The notes under the pieces were generated by a model that saw only the letters and a program-made list of their open reading frames with translations, was not told the origin of the DNA and searched no databases. A stretch of 15,917 nt of DNA, from positions 1-15,917 of the forward strand of contig CAMATV010000025.1 of assembly GCA_945861235.1 (NCBI GenBank). Reading direction: 5' to 3'. The stretch is from Opitutus sp. GAS368 (GTDB lineage: Bacteria > Verrucomicrobiota > Verrucomicrobiia > Opitutales > Opitutaceae). The position numbers and the translations under genes are program-made. This document shows, piece after piece, positions 1 to 6,435 of this stretch (positions within the stretch are counted from its first letter, which is position 1; every line of letters starts with the position of its first letter).

Positions 1-134
1 AGACCGAGGGCGGCAAGGCCGTAACGTATCAGTGAAGTGTCGGGCCGGCGCTTGCCGACGAGCCGCTGCGCGACGGACAAACCCGGCGAGGCGGCAAGCA
101 ACAGCCCACCAGCGATCAGTCTCCGTGATCTCAT
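1..134 (-). CDS. Exported protein of unknown function, N-terminal fragment (cut by window edge)
   Basis: An open frame on the minus strand starts with ATG at 134 and runs off the left edge without a stop; 44 residues are visible. The first residues look like a Sec signal peptide: a basic start (MRSRR), a hydrophobic stretch (LIAGGLLLAASPGLS) and a likely cleavage after SVA, followed by QRLVGKRRPDTS. The mature protein is too short to place in a family. It is divergent from the metal-dependent regulator at 292 and shares its 157-bp upstream region, including a palindromic operator candidate. A role in metal uptake or in the envelope is therefore plausible, but this is inference from position only. 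No clear ribosome binding site precedes the ATG. Confidence 0.5.
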   Translation of the reverse strand, partial: MRSRRLIAGGLLLAASPGLSVAQRLVGKRRPDTSLIRYGLAALG

Positions 135-216
135 CCGTAGAAGGTGGTCCGACTGCCTGGATACGGTTAAGTGAAGCCGGGCAGAAAAATAAAGTGAATA
201 CGTCACAGTGAGAGTG

Positions 217-244
217 ATCATGGTTAGTTATTTTGATTAGTCAA
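217..244 (-). promoter_or_regulatory. Possible sigma-70 promoter for the leftward exported-protein gene
   Basis: Read on the minus strand, TTGACT (239-244) matches five of six bases of a -35 box. CATGAT (217-222) matches four of six bases of a -10 box, and the spacer is 16 bp. The -35 element lies inside the inverted repeat at 228-249, so a bound regulator would block polymerase. The implied leader before the ATG at 134 is about 75 nt. This is a pattern match only. Confidence 0.3.
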
Positions 245-249
245 AATAA
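228..249. promoter_or_regulatory. Perfect palindromic operator candidate between divergent genes
   Basis: The half-sites TTATTTTGA (228-236) and TCAAAATAA (241-249) are exact reverse complements around the 4-nt spacer TTAG. The AT-rich palindrome stands out in GC-rich DNA and lies 42 nt before the start of the DtxR/MntR-type regulator. DtxR-family dimers bind palindromes of about this size and often control their own gene and a divergent metal-transport gene. The site is therefore read as the operator of that regulator, acting on both directions. The inverted repeat is seen directly; the assignment is inference. Confidence 0.6.
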
Positions 250-291
250 ACGTTTAGTTGCTTCAAAGGATTTTTTCACTACCACCCCAAC

Positions 292-954
292 ATGGCAACG
301 AGTACCGTTGAAAATTACCTGAAACACATGCTGCTGCTCTCCGAGGGGGGCGAGGAGCTCGTGTCGATGGGTGCGCTCGCCGAGGCCCTCGCCGTCGTGC
401 CGGGCACGGTCACCACCATGGTCAAAGCCCTCGCCGATTCCGGTCACGTGGAGCACCGCCCCCGCCAGGGCGTGCGCCTCACCGCCGAGGGCCGCCGCGT
501 CGCGTTAAACGTCCTCCGTAAGCACCGCCTCGTCGAGTGCTTCCTCGTCAACGTCCTGAAAATGGACTGGGCCGCCGTCGACACCGAGGCCGAGCAGCTC
601 GAACACGCCATCTCCGACGAAGTCCTCGACCGCCTCGACGCGCTCCTCGGCCACCCCGAGACCGACCCGCACGGTGATCCGATTCCGAGCCGCCAGGGCA
701 AACTCGACTCTCAGGTCTACGCCACCCTCGCCACGTGCGTCGTTGAAAAACCGTTACGCATCGTCCGCATCACGGACCAGTCCGCCGAGTTCCTCCAGTT
801 CGTCGAACACAACGGCCTGCTCCCCGGAGAATCCGTCCGCGTGACCGAGCGCAATCTCGCCTCCGGCCTCGTCACCGCAAAAAAAACCGCCGGCCGGCCG
901 CTCGTGCTCAGCCTCGCCGCCGCCGGAAAAATCCTTGTGCAGCCCACGCGGTAG
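292..954 (+). CDS. DtxR/MntR-family metal-dependent transcriptional regulator
   Basis: A 220-residue repressor with the DtxR three-part layout: an N-terminal winged helix-turn-helix (about 5-65, with SMGALAEALAVVPGTVTTMV as the helix-turn-helix), a dimerisation and metal-binding domain (about 66-135, KHRLVECFL and LEHAISDEV) and a C-terminal SH3-like FeoA-type domain (about 150-220). Aligned by eye to DtxR, the ancillary site keeps H78 and E82, with D97 in place of His. At the primary site the DtxR ligands Met10 and Cys102 are replaced by N8 and E101, while E104 and H105 are kept. Glutamate in the Cys position is the arrangement of MntR, so manganese sensing is more likely than iron; this is inference. 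The ATG at 292 gives the canonical N-terminus (STVENYLKHML, compare TTEMYL in DtxR). An AAAGGA at 265-270 is too far away to be a good ribosome binding site. It probably binds the palindrome at 228-249. Confidence 0.9.
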   Translation: MATSTVENYLKHMLLLSEGGEELVSMGALAEALAVVPGTVTTMVKALADSGHVEHRPRQGVRLTAEGRRVALNVLRKHRLVECFLVNVLKMDWAAVDTEAEQLEHAISDEVLDRLDALLGHPETDPHGDPIPSRQGKLDSQVYATLATCVVEKPLRIVRITDQSAEFLQFVEHNGLLPGESVRVTERNLASGLVTAKKTAGRPLVLSLAAAGKILVQPTR

Positions 955-966
955 ACCGACCACAGA

Positions 967-984
967 CCGGCGCGGCGGCGCCGG
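967..984. terminator. GC hairpin between convergent genes (weak terminator candidate)
   Basis: CCGGCGC (967-973) and GCGCCGG (978-984) form a perfect 7-bp stem with a 4-nt loop in the 31-nt gap between the stops of the regulator and the convergent Nudix gene. No T-tract follows on either strand, so intrinsic termination would be poor. It may only pause polymerase or protect 3' ends. Confidence 0.35.
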
Positions 985-985
985 G

Positions 986-1501
986 TCAGCCGATCTCCCG
1001 CGCCACGCGCTGCCAAATCAGCGTGAACGAGGAACAATAGTCCTCAGGCCGTGCCGCCAACCGCCGCGCCAATTCGTTTACCCCGATCCACTCGCCCCGC
1101 TCGATTTCCTCCGGATGCAGCTCAAACGGCCCTTCGTGCCGGAGCCGATAGATCCAACAAAATTCCCACCCCGTCTCTACGCACGCCTCGATCCGAAACC
1201 AGCGCTCCGGCGGCGCAGACAAGCGCACCCCAATCTCCTCCCCTAATTCGCGCACGGCCGCCGTATCGTAGTCCTCTCCTGCGTCGAGATGACCCGAACA
1301 CGAAGAATCCCATAGACCCGGAGAAAGGTCTTTTTTCATCGAGCGCTTCTGCAGGAAAATTCGCCCCGCCGCATCAAACACGAGCACATGCACCGCCCGA
1401 TGCCAGAGCCCCGTGGCATGCACGACTCTGCGGGTTTCCCGGCCCACGACTTCATCGCGCGCGTTCACCACATCAAACCATTCATCGGTTGTCTCGTTCA
1501 T
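986..1501 (-). CDS. Nudix hydrolase, isopentenyl-diphosphate isomerase/YfcD-like
   Basis: A 171-residue Nudix protein. The Nudix box is complete from G70 to V92 (GHLDAGE, seven residues, RELGEEIGV), so the metal-binding glutamates are present. The surrounding pattern (WHRAVHVLVFD near 33-43, LQKRS near 50-54, SPGLWDSSCSGHLDAGE near 60-76) is that of the subgroup related to type I isopentenyl-diphosphate isomerase and E. coli YfcD. The substrate cannot be told from sequence. YfcD-like members are hydrolases, so an isomerase role is only a possibility. The start at 1501 (MNETTDEW) was chosen because family homology begins there and GGTGG lies just upstream; an in-frame ATG at 1555 would add 18 unlikely residues. 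The gene is divergent from the one at 1628 and convergent with the metal regulator. Confidence 0.88.
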   Translation of the reverse strand: MNETTDEWFDVVNARDEVVGRETRRVVHATGLWHRAVHVLVFDAAGRIFLQKRSMKKDLSPGLWDSSCSGHLDAGEDYDTAAVRELGEEIGVRLSAPPERWFRIEACVETGWEFCWIYRLRHEGPFELHPEEIERGEWIGVNELARRLAARPEDYCSSFTLIWQRVAREIG

Positions 1502-1627
1502 GCAGCCACCGAATGAGCCCGGATCTGAAAACGCTTCAAGCCCCGTCCGCAGCATGGCTCACGGAAGATTGGCTTTGTCATCCCCGGCCCTTCCTGTCCT
1601 CTCCTCCCTTCTCGTATCTAAAACACC

Positions 1628-2065
1628 ATGGCCAAAATTGACGTCAGCAAAGTCGCTGAAATTCTAAAGAAAAACCAAATCGATCCCGCGCTCCTCCGCC
1701 GCGTCATCGAAGAGATGAACCTCGCCGTCGAACCCGAGGGCGCCGACGGCGACAAGCCGCCCGCCGTGAAAAAACAGTTCGTCGTGATCATCAGCGACCC
1801 GGAAGGCCGCCTCCCGAAAAACGATTTCGTCGGCTGGGTGGTTCAGATCCCCGAGAGCGAGAGCCCTTCCACGACGCTCGACCGTATCTTCCGTAGTTCC
1901 TACGACTACAATACGACCAAGAAAGGCCAACTGCTGCCCGTGAAGACCGTCGGCGAAGCCATCGAAGCCGTCCCCGCCAAATTCCTCAAAGAGGCCGACG
2001 TCTGGATAAAAACCAAAACGCCCGTCCTCGTCGTGAAAACCGACAACGAGATTCCGAAGGAGTAA
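1628..2065 (+). CDS. Hypothetical protein, 145 aa, first gene of the rightward block
   Basis: Not recognised. The protein is soluble-looking, with no signal peptide or membrane segment. It starts with a helix-prone stretch (about 1-30, MAKIDVSKVAEILKKNQIDP), followed by a charged Pro/Gly-rich linker (about 34-48). An alternating, probably beta-rich body comes next (QFVVIISDPEG, FVGWVVQIPE, a TTLDRIF segment, and VWIKTKTPVLVVKT near the end). The lack of low complexity and GC-rich third positions like its neighbours support real coding. Its stop is 8 nt before the GTG of the cyclotransferase gene, so the two are probably co-transcribed. It may be a lineage-restricted Opitutales protein; I give no function. 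Confidence 0.8.
   Translation: MAKIDVSKVAEILKKNQIDPALLRRVIEEMNLAVEPEGADGDKPPAVKKQFVVIISDPEGRLPKNDFVGWVVQIPESESPSTTLDRIFRSSYDYNTTKKGQLLPVKTVGEAIEAVPAKFLKEADVWIKTKTPVLVVKTDNEIPKE
2057..2062 (+). promoter_or_regulatory. Shine-Dalgarno site that decides the GTG start at 2074
   Basis: AAGGAG ends just before the stop of the 145-aa gene and lies 11 nt upstream of the GTG at 2074. It is one of the few good Shine-Dalgarno matches in the window. It supports the GTG, which also gives the protein a complete lipoprotein signal peptide. Confidence 0.65.
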
Positions 2066-2073
2066 TTCTCCGC

Positions 2074-2883
2074 GTGAAAACGCCCGCGCGACCGCTGGCC
2101 ATTTGTCTGCTCAGTGTCTGCCTCGCGGGGTCGGCCGGTTGCGACGCGCAATCTTCCGGGCTGTCGGGCTCTCCGGCTCCCTTGGTCACGTCGTCCTACG
2201 AAGTCGTCCACACCTTTCCGCACGACCCCGCAGCGTTCACGCAGGGGCTCGTCTTCCTCGACGGTGACCTCCTCGAAAGCACCGGCCTCAACGGCAAATC
2301 CACCCTCCGTCGCGTGGAGCTGTCCACCGGTCGCATCCTCCATCACGTGCGCGTCCCCGCCGAATACTTCGCCGAGGGCATGACCGTGCTCGGCGGAAAA
2401 ATTTACCAACTCACTTGGAAAAACCAGAAGGGCTTCGTCTACGACCTCGCCACGTTCACCCTCGAAAAAGAATTCGCCTACACCGGCGAAGGCTGGGGCC
2501 TCACCACCGATGGCCAATCCCTGATCCTCAGCGACGGCACCCACCAACTCCGCTTTCTTGATCCTGTGACTTTCAAGGTCACGCGCACGGTGAGTGTCCT
2601 CCGCGACGGCCAACCCCTCCGCTTACTCAACGAGCTCGAATTCATCCGCGGCGAAATTTACGCGAACATTTGGCAGAGTCACACCGTCGCCCGTATCGCG
2701 CCCGCCACTGGCCACGTGATTGGCCTGATCGATTTCTTCGGACTCTTGCCCGACGCCGAGCGCACGGCGGACACCGATGTCCTCAATGGTCTCGCCTACG
2801 ACGCCGCGACCGACCGCCTCTTCGTCACCGGCAAGCACTGGCCGAAACTCTTCGAAGTTCGCCTCAAACCGGCGCGACCCTGA
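2074..2883 (+). CDS. Glutaminyl-peptide cyclotransferase (plant/bacterial-type QC), lipoprotein
   Basis: This enzyme converts N-terminal glutamine of peptides or exported proteins to pyroglutamate. The 269-residue sequence shows the beta-propeller glutamine cyclotransferase family (PF05096) throughout: HDPAAFTQGLVF (about 50-61), EGMTVL, an EGWGLT motif, LNELEFI, ANIWQS, LNGLAYD and VTGKHWPKLFEV near the C-terminus. The start is GTG, supported by a Shine-Dalgarno site. Residues 1-23 form a signal peptide ending in SAGC, so C23 is probably lipidated and the enzyme anchored in the periplasm. It lies in a same-strand block with envelope genes, in line with maturation of exported proteins. The family call is firm; the physiological substrate is unknown. 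Confidence 0.92.
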   Translation: MKTPARPLAICLLSVCLAGSAGCDAQSSGLSGSPAPLVTSSYEVVHTFPHDPAAFTQGLVFLDGDLLESTGLNGKSTLRRVELSTGRILHHVRVPAEYFAEGMTVLGGKIYQLTWKNQKGFVYDLATFTLEKEFAYTGEGWGLTTDGQSLILSDGTHQLRFLDPVTFKVTRTVSVLRDGQPLRLLNELEFIRGEIYANIWQSHTVARIAPATGHVIGLIDFFGLLPDAERTADTDVLNGLAYDAATDRLFVTGKHWPKLFEVRLKPARP

Positions 2884-2947
2884 GTCACCGGTTGCGCGCT
2901 TGCCGATCTCCGTCGCCCACTCAAAGTCGCCCAGCAACCGATCGTTC

Positions 2948-4090
2948 ATGGCTGCCAAATCCCTCCCTCCTCCGCTCCTTTACGCCGACACCACGCGGAG
3001 TCCCGACGCGCTTTATTTCGGTCGCGTTGACGTGCCCGACCCGTTCATCGCCTTCGGCCTGCGCGGCAAGAAATACGCCGTGGTCGGCGCGCTTGAATTC
3101 GGGCGGGTCAAAAAAACGTCCTCGTTCGACGTCGTCCTCCCGCTGGAGTTTTACGTGAAACGCGCCCGCGACCTCTGGCCGGAACGCAAACCCGGCGCCG
3201 CCGAGTTTATTTATCTCCTCGCAAAGGATTTCTCGCAAACGCGCTTCACGGTTCCCGAAGATTTCCCCGCCGGGATTTACGAAAAACTCTTCGAACTCGG
3301 CCTCGACCTCGAAATCGCCGACGGCGCGCTCTTCCCCGCGCGCGAAATCAAAACCCCCGCTGAAACCGCCGCCATTCGCGAGGGCAATCGTCTCAGCGCC
3401 CTCGGCTTCGCGGCCGCGGAAAATATTCTCCGCACCAGCACGATCTCCGGTCGGGAACTGCTTCACCGGGGAAAACGGGTGACGAGTGAAATGCTCAAGT
3501 TCGCCATCGAGGTCGCAATTCTGGAGGCGGGCGGCGTCTCGGCCAACACCATCGTCGCTGGCGGCGACCAAGCCTGCGACCCCCATGAGCGGGGTTCCGG
3601 ACCCCTCCGGCCAAACGAGCTCATCATCATCGACATCTTCCCGCGCGTCACGGCCACGGGTTACCACGGCGACATGACGCGCACCTTCCTGCGGGGCCGG
3701 GCCAACGACGCCCAACGCACCCTCGTCGCCGCCGTCCGCGCCGCCCAACTCGCGGCGCTCAAAGCTATCCGCGCCGGTGCCAATGGCCGAATGGTTCACG
3801 GCAAATGCGTCGAGGTTTTCGCCGCCCGCGGCTACGAGACCACGCACACGTCCGCGGGCGCTTCCGGATTTTTCCATGGCACCGGTCATGGCCTCGGCCT
3901 CGCCGTGCACGAGCCGCCCCGGATGAGCGGCACCGTTGATTACATTCTGCGAAAAAACTCCGTCGTGACCGTCGAGCCCGGCCTTTACTACCCCGGTCTC
4001 GGCGCCTGTCGCATCGAAGACGTCGTCCTCGTGACCTCCACCGCTCCGAAACTCCTCTCCCATTACCCCTACGACTGGGAACTCAACTAA
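2948..4090 (+). CDS. M24-family metallopeptidase (Xaa-Pro aminopeptidase/prolidase-like)
   Basis: A 380-residue pita-bread-fold peptidase that likely releases N-terminal residues next to proline, or splits Xaa-Pro dipeptides. The N-terminal half (about 1-150) is the non-catalytic creatinase-type domain. The C-terminal half carries the full set of dinuclear metal ligands: Asp in IIIDIFPR, Asp in YHGDMTRTF, His in HGTGHGLGLAVHE, Glu in VTVEPGLYY and Glu in CRIEDVV. The start ATG at 2948 (MAAKSLPP) is preferred; the frame is open further upstream but would overlap the cyclotransferase gene and adds low-complexity sequence. No signal peptide is seen, so it should be cytoplasmic. Exact specificity (PepP, PepQ or other) cannot be decided from sequence. 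Confidence 0.9.
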   Translation: MAAKSLPPPLLYADTTRSPDALYFGRVDVPDPFIAFGLRGKKYAVVGALEFGRVKKTSSFDVVLPLEFYVKRARDLWPERKPGAAEFIYLLAKDFSQTRFTVPEDFPAGIYEKLFELGLDLEIADGALFPAREIKTPAETAAIREGNRLSALGFAAAENILRTSTISGRELLHRGKRVTSEMLKFAIEVAILEAGGVSANTIVAGGDQACDPHERGSGPLRPNELIIIDIFPRVTATGYHGDMTRTFLRGRANDAQRTLVAAVRAAQLAALKAIRAGANGRMVHGKCVEVFAARGYETTHTSAGASGFFHGTGHGLGLAVHEPPRMSGTVDYILRKNSVVTVEPGLYYPGLGACRIEDVVLVTSTAPKLLSHYPYDWELN

Positions 4091-4097
4091 CCTGCGC

Positions 4098-5075
4098 ATG
4101 AAATCGCTCCCTTCTCTGCTCCGTAAAATCGCGGGCCTGCGCATTTTGGTCATCGGCGATGTCATGCTCGACCGCTACATCTGGGGAGATGCTACCCGCA
4201 TCTCGCCCGAGGCCCCGGTGCCCGTGATCGATGTCTCCCGCGAGACGTGGACCGCCGGCGGTGCCGCCAACGTCGCGCTCAATATCGCCGCTCTCGGCGC
4301 TCGCTGCACGGTCGGCGGATTCGTGGGCTCAGACGAATCTGGCGCCAAGCTGACCCAATCGCTCGAGAGCAAAAAAATCGCCGTAATCAAAACGCCGGGC
4401 TCTGCCCAGACGATCGTAAAGACCCGCGTAATGGTGCAGCGCCAGCAACTCTGCCGGATCGACCTTGAATCCCCACCCGCGTCCTACGGGATGACCGCCC
4501 TGCAGGCGCAAGCGCTGTTCGCCCAGGAAATCGCCGCCTGCGATGCCGTGATCATCTCCGACTATGCCAAGGGCATTCTCAACGATGAGGTCGTTGCCCG
4601 CGTCACCCAACTCGCCCGCGCCGCCGGCAAATTCATCGCCCTCGACCCGAAGCCCAAGCGCAAACTCGCCTTCCACAGCCTCGATCTCATCACGCCCAAC
4701 AAGCGCGAATCTCTCGAACTCGCCGGGCTCACGCCTGCACCCCATACGCCTTATCCCGCGGCCGAGGTCTGCGCCCGCCTCCACGAACGTTACGGCTCCA
4801 AGCATCTCGTCATCACGTTGGGCGAAGAGGGCATGCTCCTCAGTTCGGGTGGAAAAATTCTCGGCACGATCCCGACGGCGGCCCGGGAAGTTTTCGACGT
4901 TTCCGGTGCCGGCGACACCGCCCTCGCCGCCCTCGTGCTCGCGCTCACCGCCGGCGCGAAACTGGAAAACGCCGCCCTCTTCGCCAACGCCGCCGCCGGT
5001 GTCGTCGTCGGCAAACTCGGCACGGCCACCGTCACCCCCGCCGAACTCCGCGCCTACGTCGCCCAAGAATCATGA
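4098..5075 (+). CDS. hldA: D-glycero-beta-D-manno-heptose-7-phosphate kinase (HldA/RfaE1)
   Basis: A PfkB-family sugar kinase of 325 residues that phosphorylates heptose 7-phosphate at C1 on the way to ADP-heptose for the lipopolysaccharide inner core. Signature parts are GDVMLDRYIWGDATRISPEA with PVPV following (about 20-43, the PEAPVPV signature of the RfaE N-terminal domain), GGAANVALNIAALG (about 54-67), the NKRE segment after LITP, and the C-terminal anion-hole motif SGAGD with the catalytic base D273. It lacks the nucleotidyltransferase domain found in the fused HldE of enterobacteria, so a separate HldC is expected elsewhere. Its stop overlaps the start of gmhB in ATGA, which links two steps of the same pathway. 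The start gives a normal N-terminus, 7 nt after the peptidase stop. Confidence 0.9.
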   Translation: MKSLPSLLRKIAGLRILVIGDVMLDRYIWGDATRISPEAPVPVIDVSRETWTAGGAANVALNIAALGARCTVGGFVGSDESGAKLTQSLESKKIAVIKTPGSAQTIVKTRVMVQRQQLCRIDLESPPASYGMTALQAQALFAQEIAACDAVIISDYAKGILNDEVVARVTQLARAAGKFIALDPKPKRKLAFHSLDLITPNKRESLELAGLTPAPHTPYPAAEVCARLHERYGSKHLVITLGEEGMLLSSGGKILGTIPTAAREVFDVSGAGDTALAALVLALTAGAKLENAALFANAAAGVVVGKLGTATVTPAELRAYVAQES

Positions 5076-5602
5076 GCAAAGCACTCTTCCTCGATCGCGA
5101 CGGCACTCTCATCCTCGACAAACATTATCTCGCCGACCCCGCGGGCGTGGAACTTATCCCCGACGTCGCTGCCGCCCTCACCCGCGCCCGGTCGTTAGGT
5201 TATAAATTATTCATGCTCACGAACCAGTCCGGCATCGGCCGCGGCCTGTATTCCCTCGACGACGTTCACCGCTGCAACGAGCGCATGGACGAACTGCTCG
5301 CGCTCCCGCGGCCGATCTTCGACGGCATCTGCATTGCGCCCGAGTCGTCGGACCAGCCGTCGCTCTATCGCAAGCCGTCCCCGCGCTACATTCTGGAAAT
5401 GATCACGCTGCACGGCCTCGATCCCACTCAATGTTGGATGGTCGGCGATCGCGACACCGACATCGAGGCGGGGCGCAACGCCAAGATAAACGCCGCCGCT
5501 GTCTGCACCGGCAAGCACGACACCGCGACGTGGGCCGCTCTCGCCGTCCCCGGGGTGCCGGTCTTTCCTCGTCTCCTCGAATTCGTCGCCACGCTGCGGT
5601 GA
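5072..5602 (+). CDS. gmhB: D-glycero-beta-D-manno-heptose-1,7-bisphosphate 7-phosphatase (GmhB-like HAD phosphatase)
   Basis: A 176-residue HAD-superfamily phosphatase, acting right after HldA in ADP-heptose synthesis. HAD motif I is FLDRDGTL with nucleophile D8 and acid/base D10. Motif II is MLTNQSGIGRG (T50-N51-Q52), as in GmhB and HisB-N. Motif III is YRKPSP (K101), and motif IV is GDRDTDIEAG (D126, D130). The length is normal. Oddly, the family zinc loop (Cys-x-His then Cys-x-Cys before RKP) is reduced to a single cysteine, C87, in CIAPESSDQPSLYRKP. The overlap with the kinase gene favours GmhB over histidinol-phosphatase, which has the same fold. No membrane segment is seen, so it should be cytoplasmic. 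Confidence 0.87.
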   Translation: MSKALFLDRDGTLILDKHYLADPAGVELIPDVAAALTRARSLGYKLFMLTNQSGIGRGLYSLDDVHRCNERMDELLALPRPIFDGICIAPESSDQPSLYRKPSPRYILEMITLHGLDPTQCWMVGDRDTDIEAGRNAKINAAAVCTGKHDTATWAALAVPGVPVFPRLLEFVATLR

Positions 5603-5606
5603 TCTT

Positions 5607-6434
5607 ATGCCCGAGCTCGCTGAAGCCGAATTCTACCGCAAGCGCTGGGACCTCGCTGCGTGCGGCGCGATTGTCACCAGCGTGCTGACCCATGACCGCG
5701 CCGGAGTTTTCCGCGGCACCGATCCTGCGAGCGTGCGCCGGCACCTCACGCAAGCTCGATTGCAGAGCTCACAGGCAGCGGCGAAGCAGATGATGTTTCA
5801 CTTTTCGGGCGACAGTTGGCTCGGCCTTCACCTCGGCATGAGCGGCGAACTGCGCTCCGAACCACCCGGCTACGTCCCGCAAAAACACGATCACCTCGTG
5901 CTCGTCACGCCGAAACACGCCCTCGTTTTCACCGATCCGCGCATGTTCGGGCGCGTGCAGTTTCACCATGATCCCGCGCCGCCCGCGTGGTGGACAGAGA
6001 TCGCCCCCGCCATTCTCTCGCCCTCCTTCACGCTCGCAGCCGTCGCCCTGTTCCTTCGCCGGCGCGCGCGCACGCCGATCAAAGCCGTCCTCCTGATGCA
6101 GGAACGCTTCCCGGGGATCGGCAACTGGATGGCCGACGAAATTCTTTGGCGTGCGGCGATTCACCCGCAACGCCGCGCTGGCTCGTTGCAACCGACCGAG
6201 ATTCGCACGCTCTGGTGCGAATGCCGCCGCGTCGCTCGGCTCGCACTCCGCATGATCGCCGGCCACGGTGAAGTCCTCCCGCCCGACTTGAACGCCCACA
6301 TCCCGCGCACGTGGTTGTTTCATCATCGCTGGGCCGACGGTGGCCGCTGTCCGAAAACCCACCAGCCCCTGCTGCGCGCAGCGGTGGGCGGCCGCACGAC
6401 CTGCTGGTCTCCAGCCCGACAGCCGTTTCGCTAA
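5607..6434 (+). CDS. Fpg/Nei-family DNA glycosylase with degenerate zinc finger
   Basis: A 275-residue base-excision repair glycosylase/AP lyase for oxidised bases. The N-terminus is MPELAEAEFYRKRW, keeping catalytic P2 and E3 (canonical MPELPEVE). Other conserved parts are K60 in AAAKQMMF, LGLHLGMSGEL (73-82, with M78), DPRMFGRV (R112 and F114 kept, the next Arg replaced by Met) and the helix-two-turn-helix PGIGNWMADEILWRAAIHP (N173). The C-terminal hairpin keeps VGGR (R263). The usual four zinc cysteines are mostly gone: only C248 aligns, the others read as T/H, S268 and R271, and a shifted C266 is present. It may fold as a zincless finger like NEIL1, or may have altered specificity. It lies 4 nt after gmhB and 1 nt before tlyA. 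Confidence 0.85.
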   Translation: MPELAEAEFYRKRWDLAACGAIVTSVLTHDRAGVFRGTDPASVRRHLTQARLQSSQAAAKQMMFHFSGDSWLGLHLGMSGELRSEPPGYVPQKHDHLVLVTPKHALVFTDPRMFGRVQFHHDPAPPAWWTEIAPAILSPSFTLAAVALFLRRRARTPIKAVLLMQERFPGIGNWMADEILWRAAIHPQRRAGSLQPTEIRTLWCECRRVARLALRMIAGHGEVLPPDLNAHIPRTWLFHHRWADGGRCPKTHQPLLRAAVGGRTTCWSPARQPFR

Positions 6435-6435
6435 C

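Noticed and set aside
2921..4165. Long open frame of 414 codons on the minus strand opposite the M24 peptidase
   Set aside because: It is an antisense shadow: Asp/Glu/Gly-rich translation without any motif, while the plus strand carries all five M24 metal ligands.
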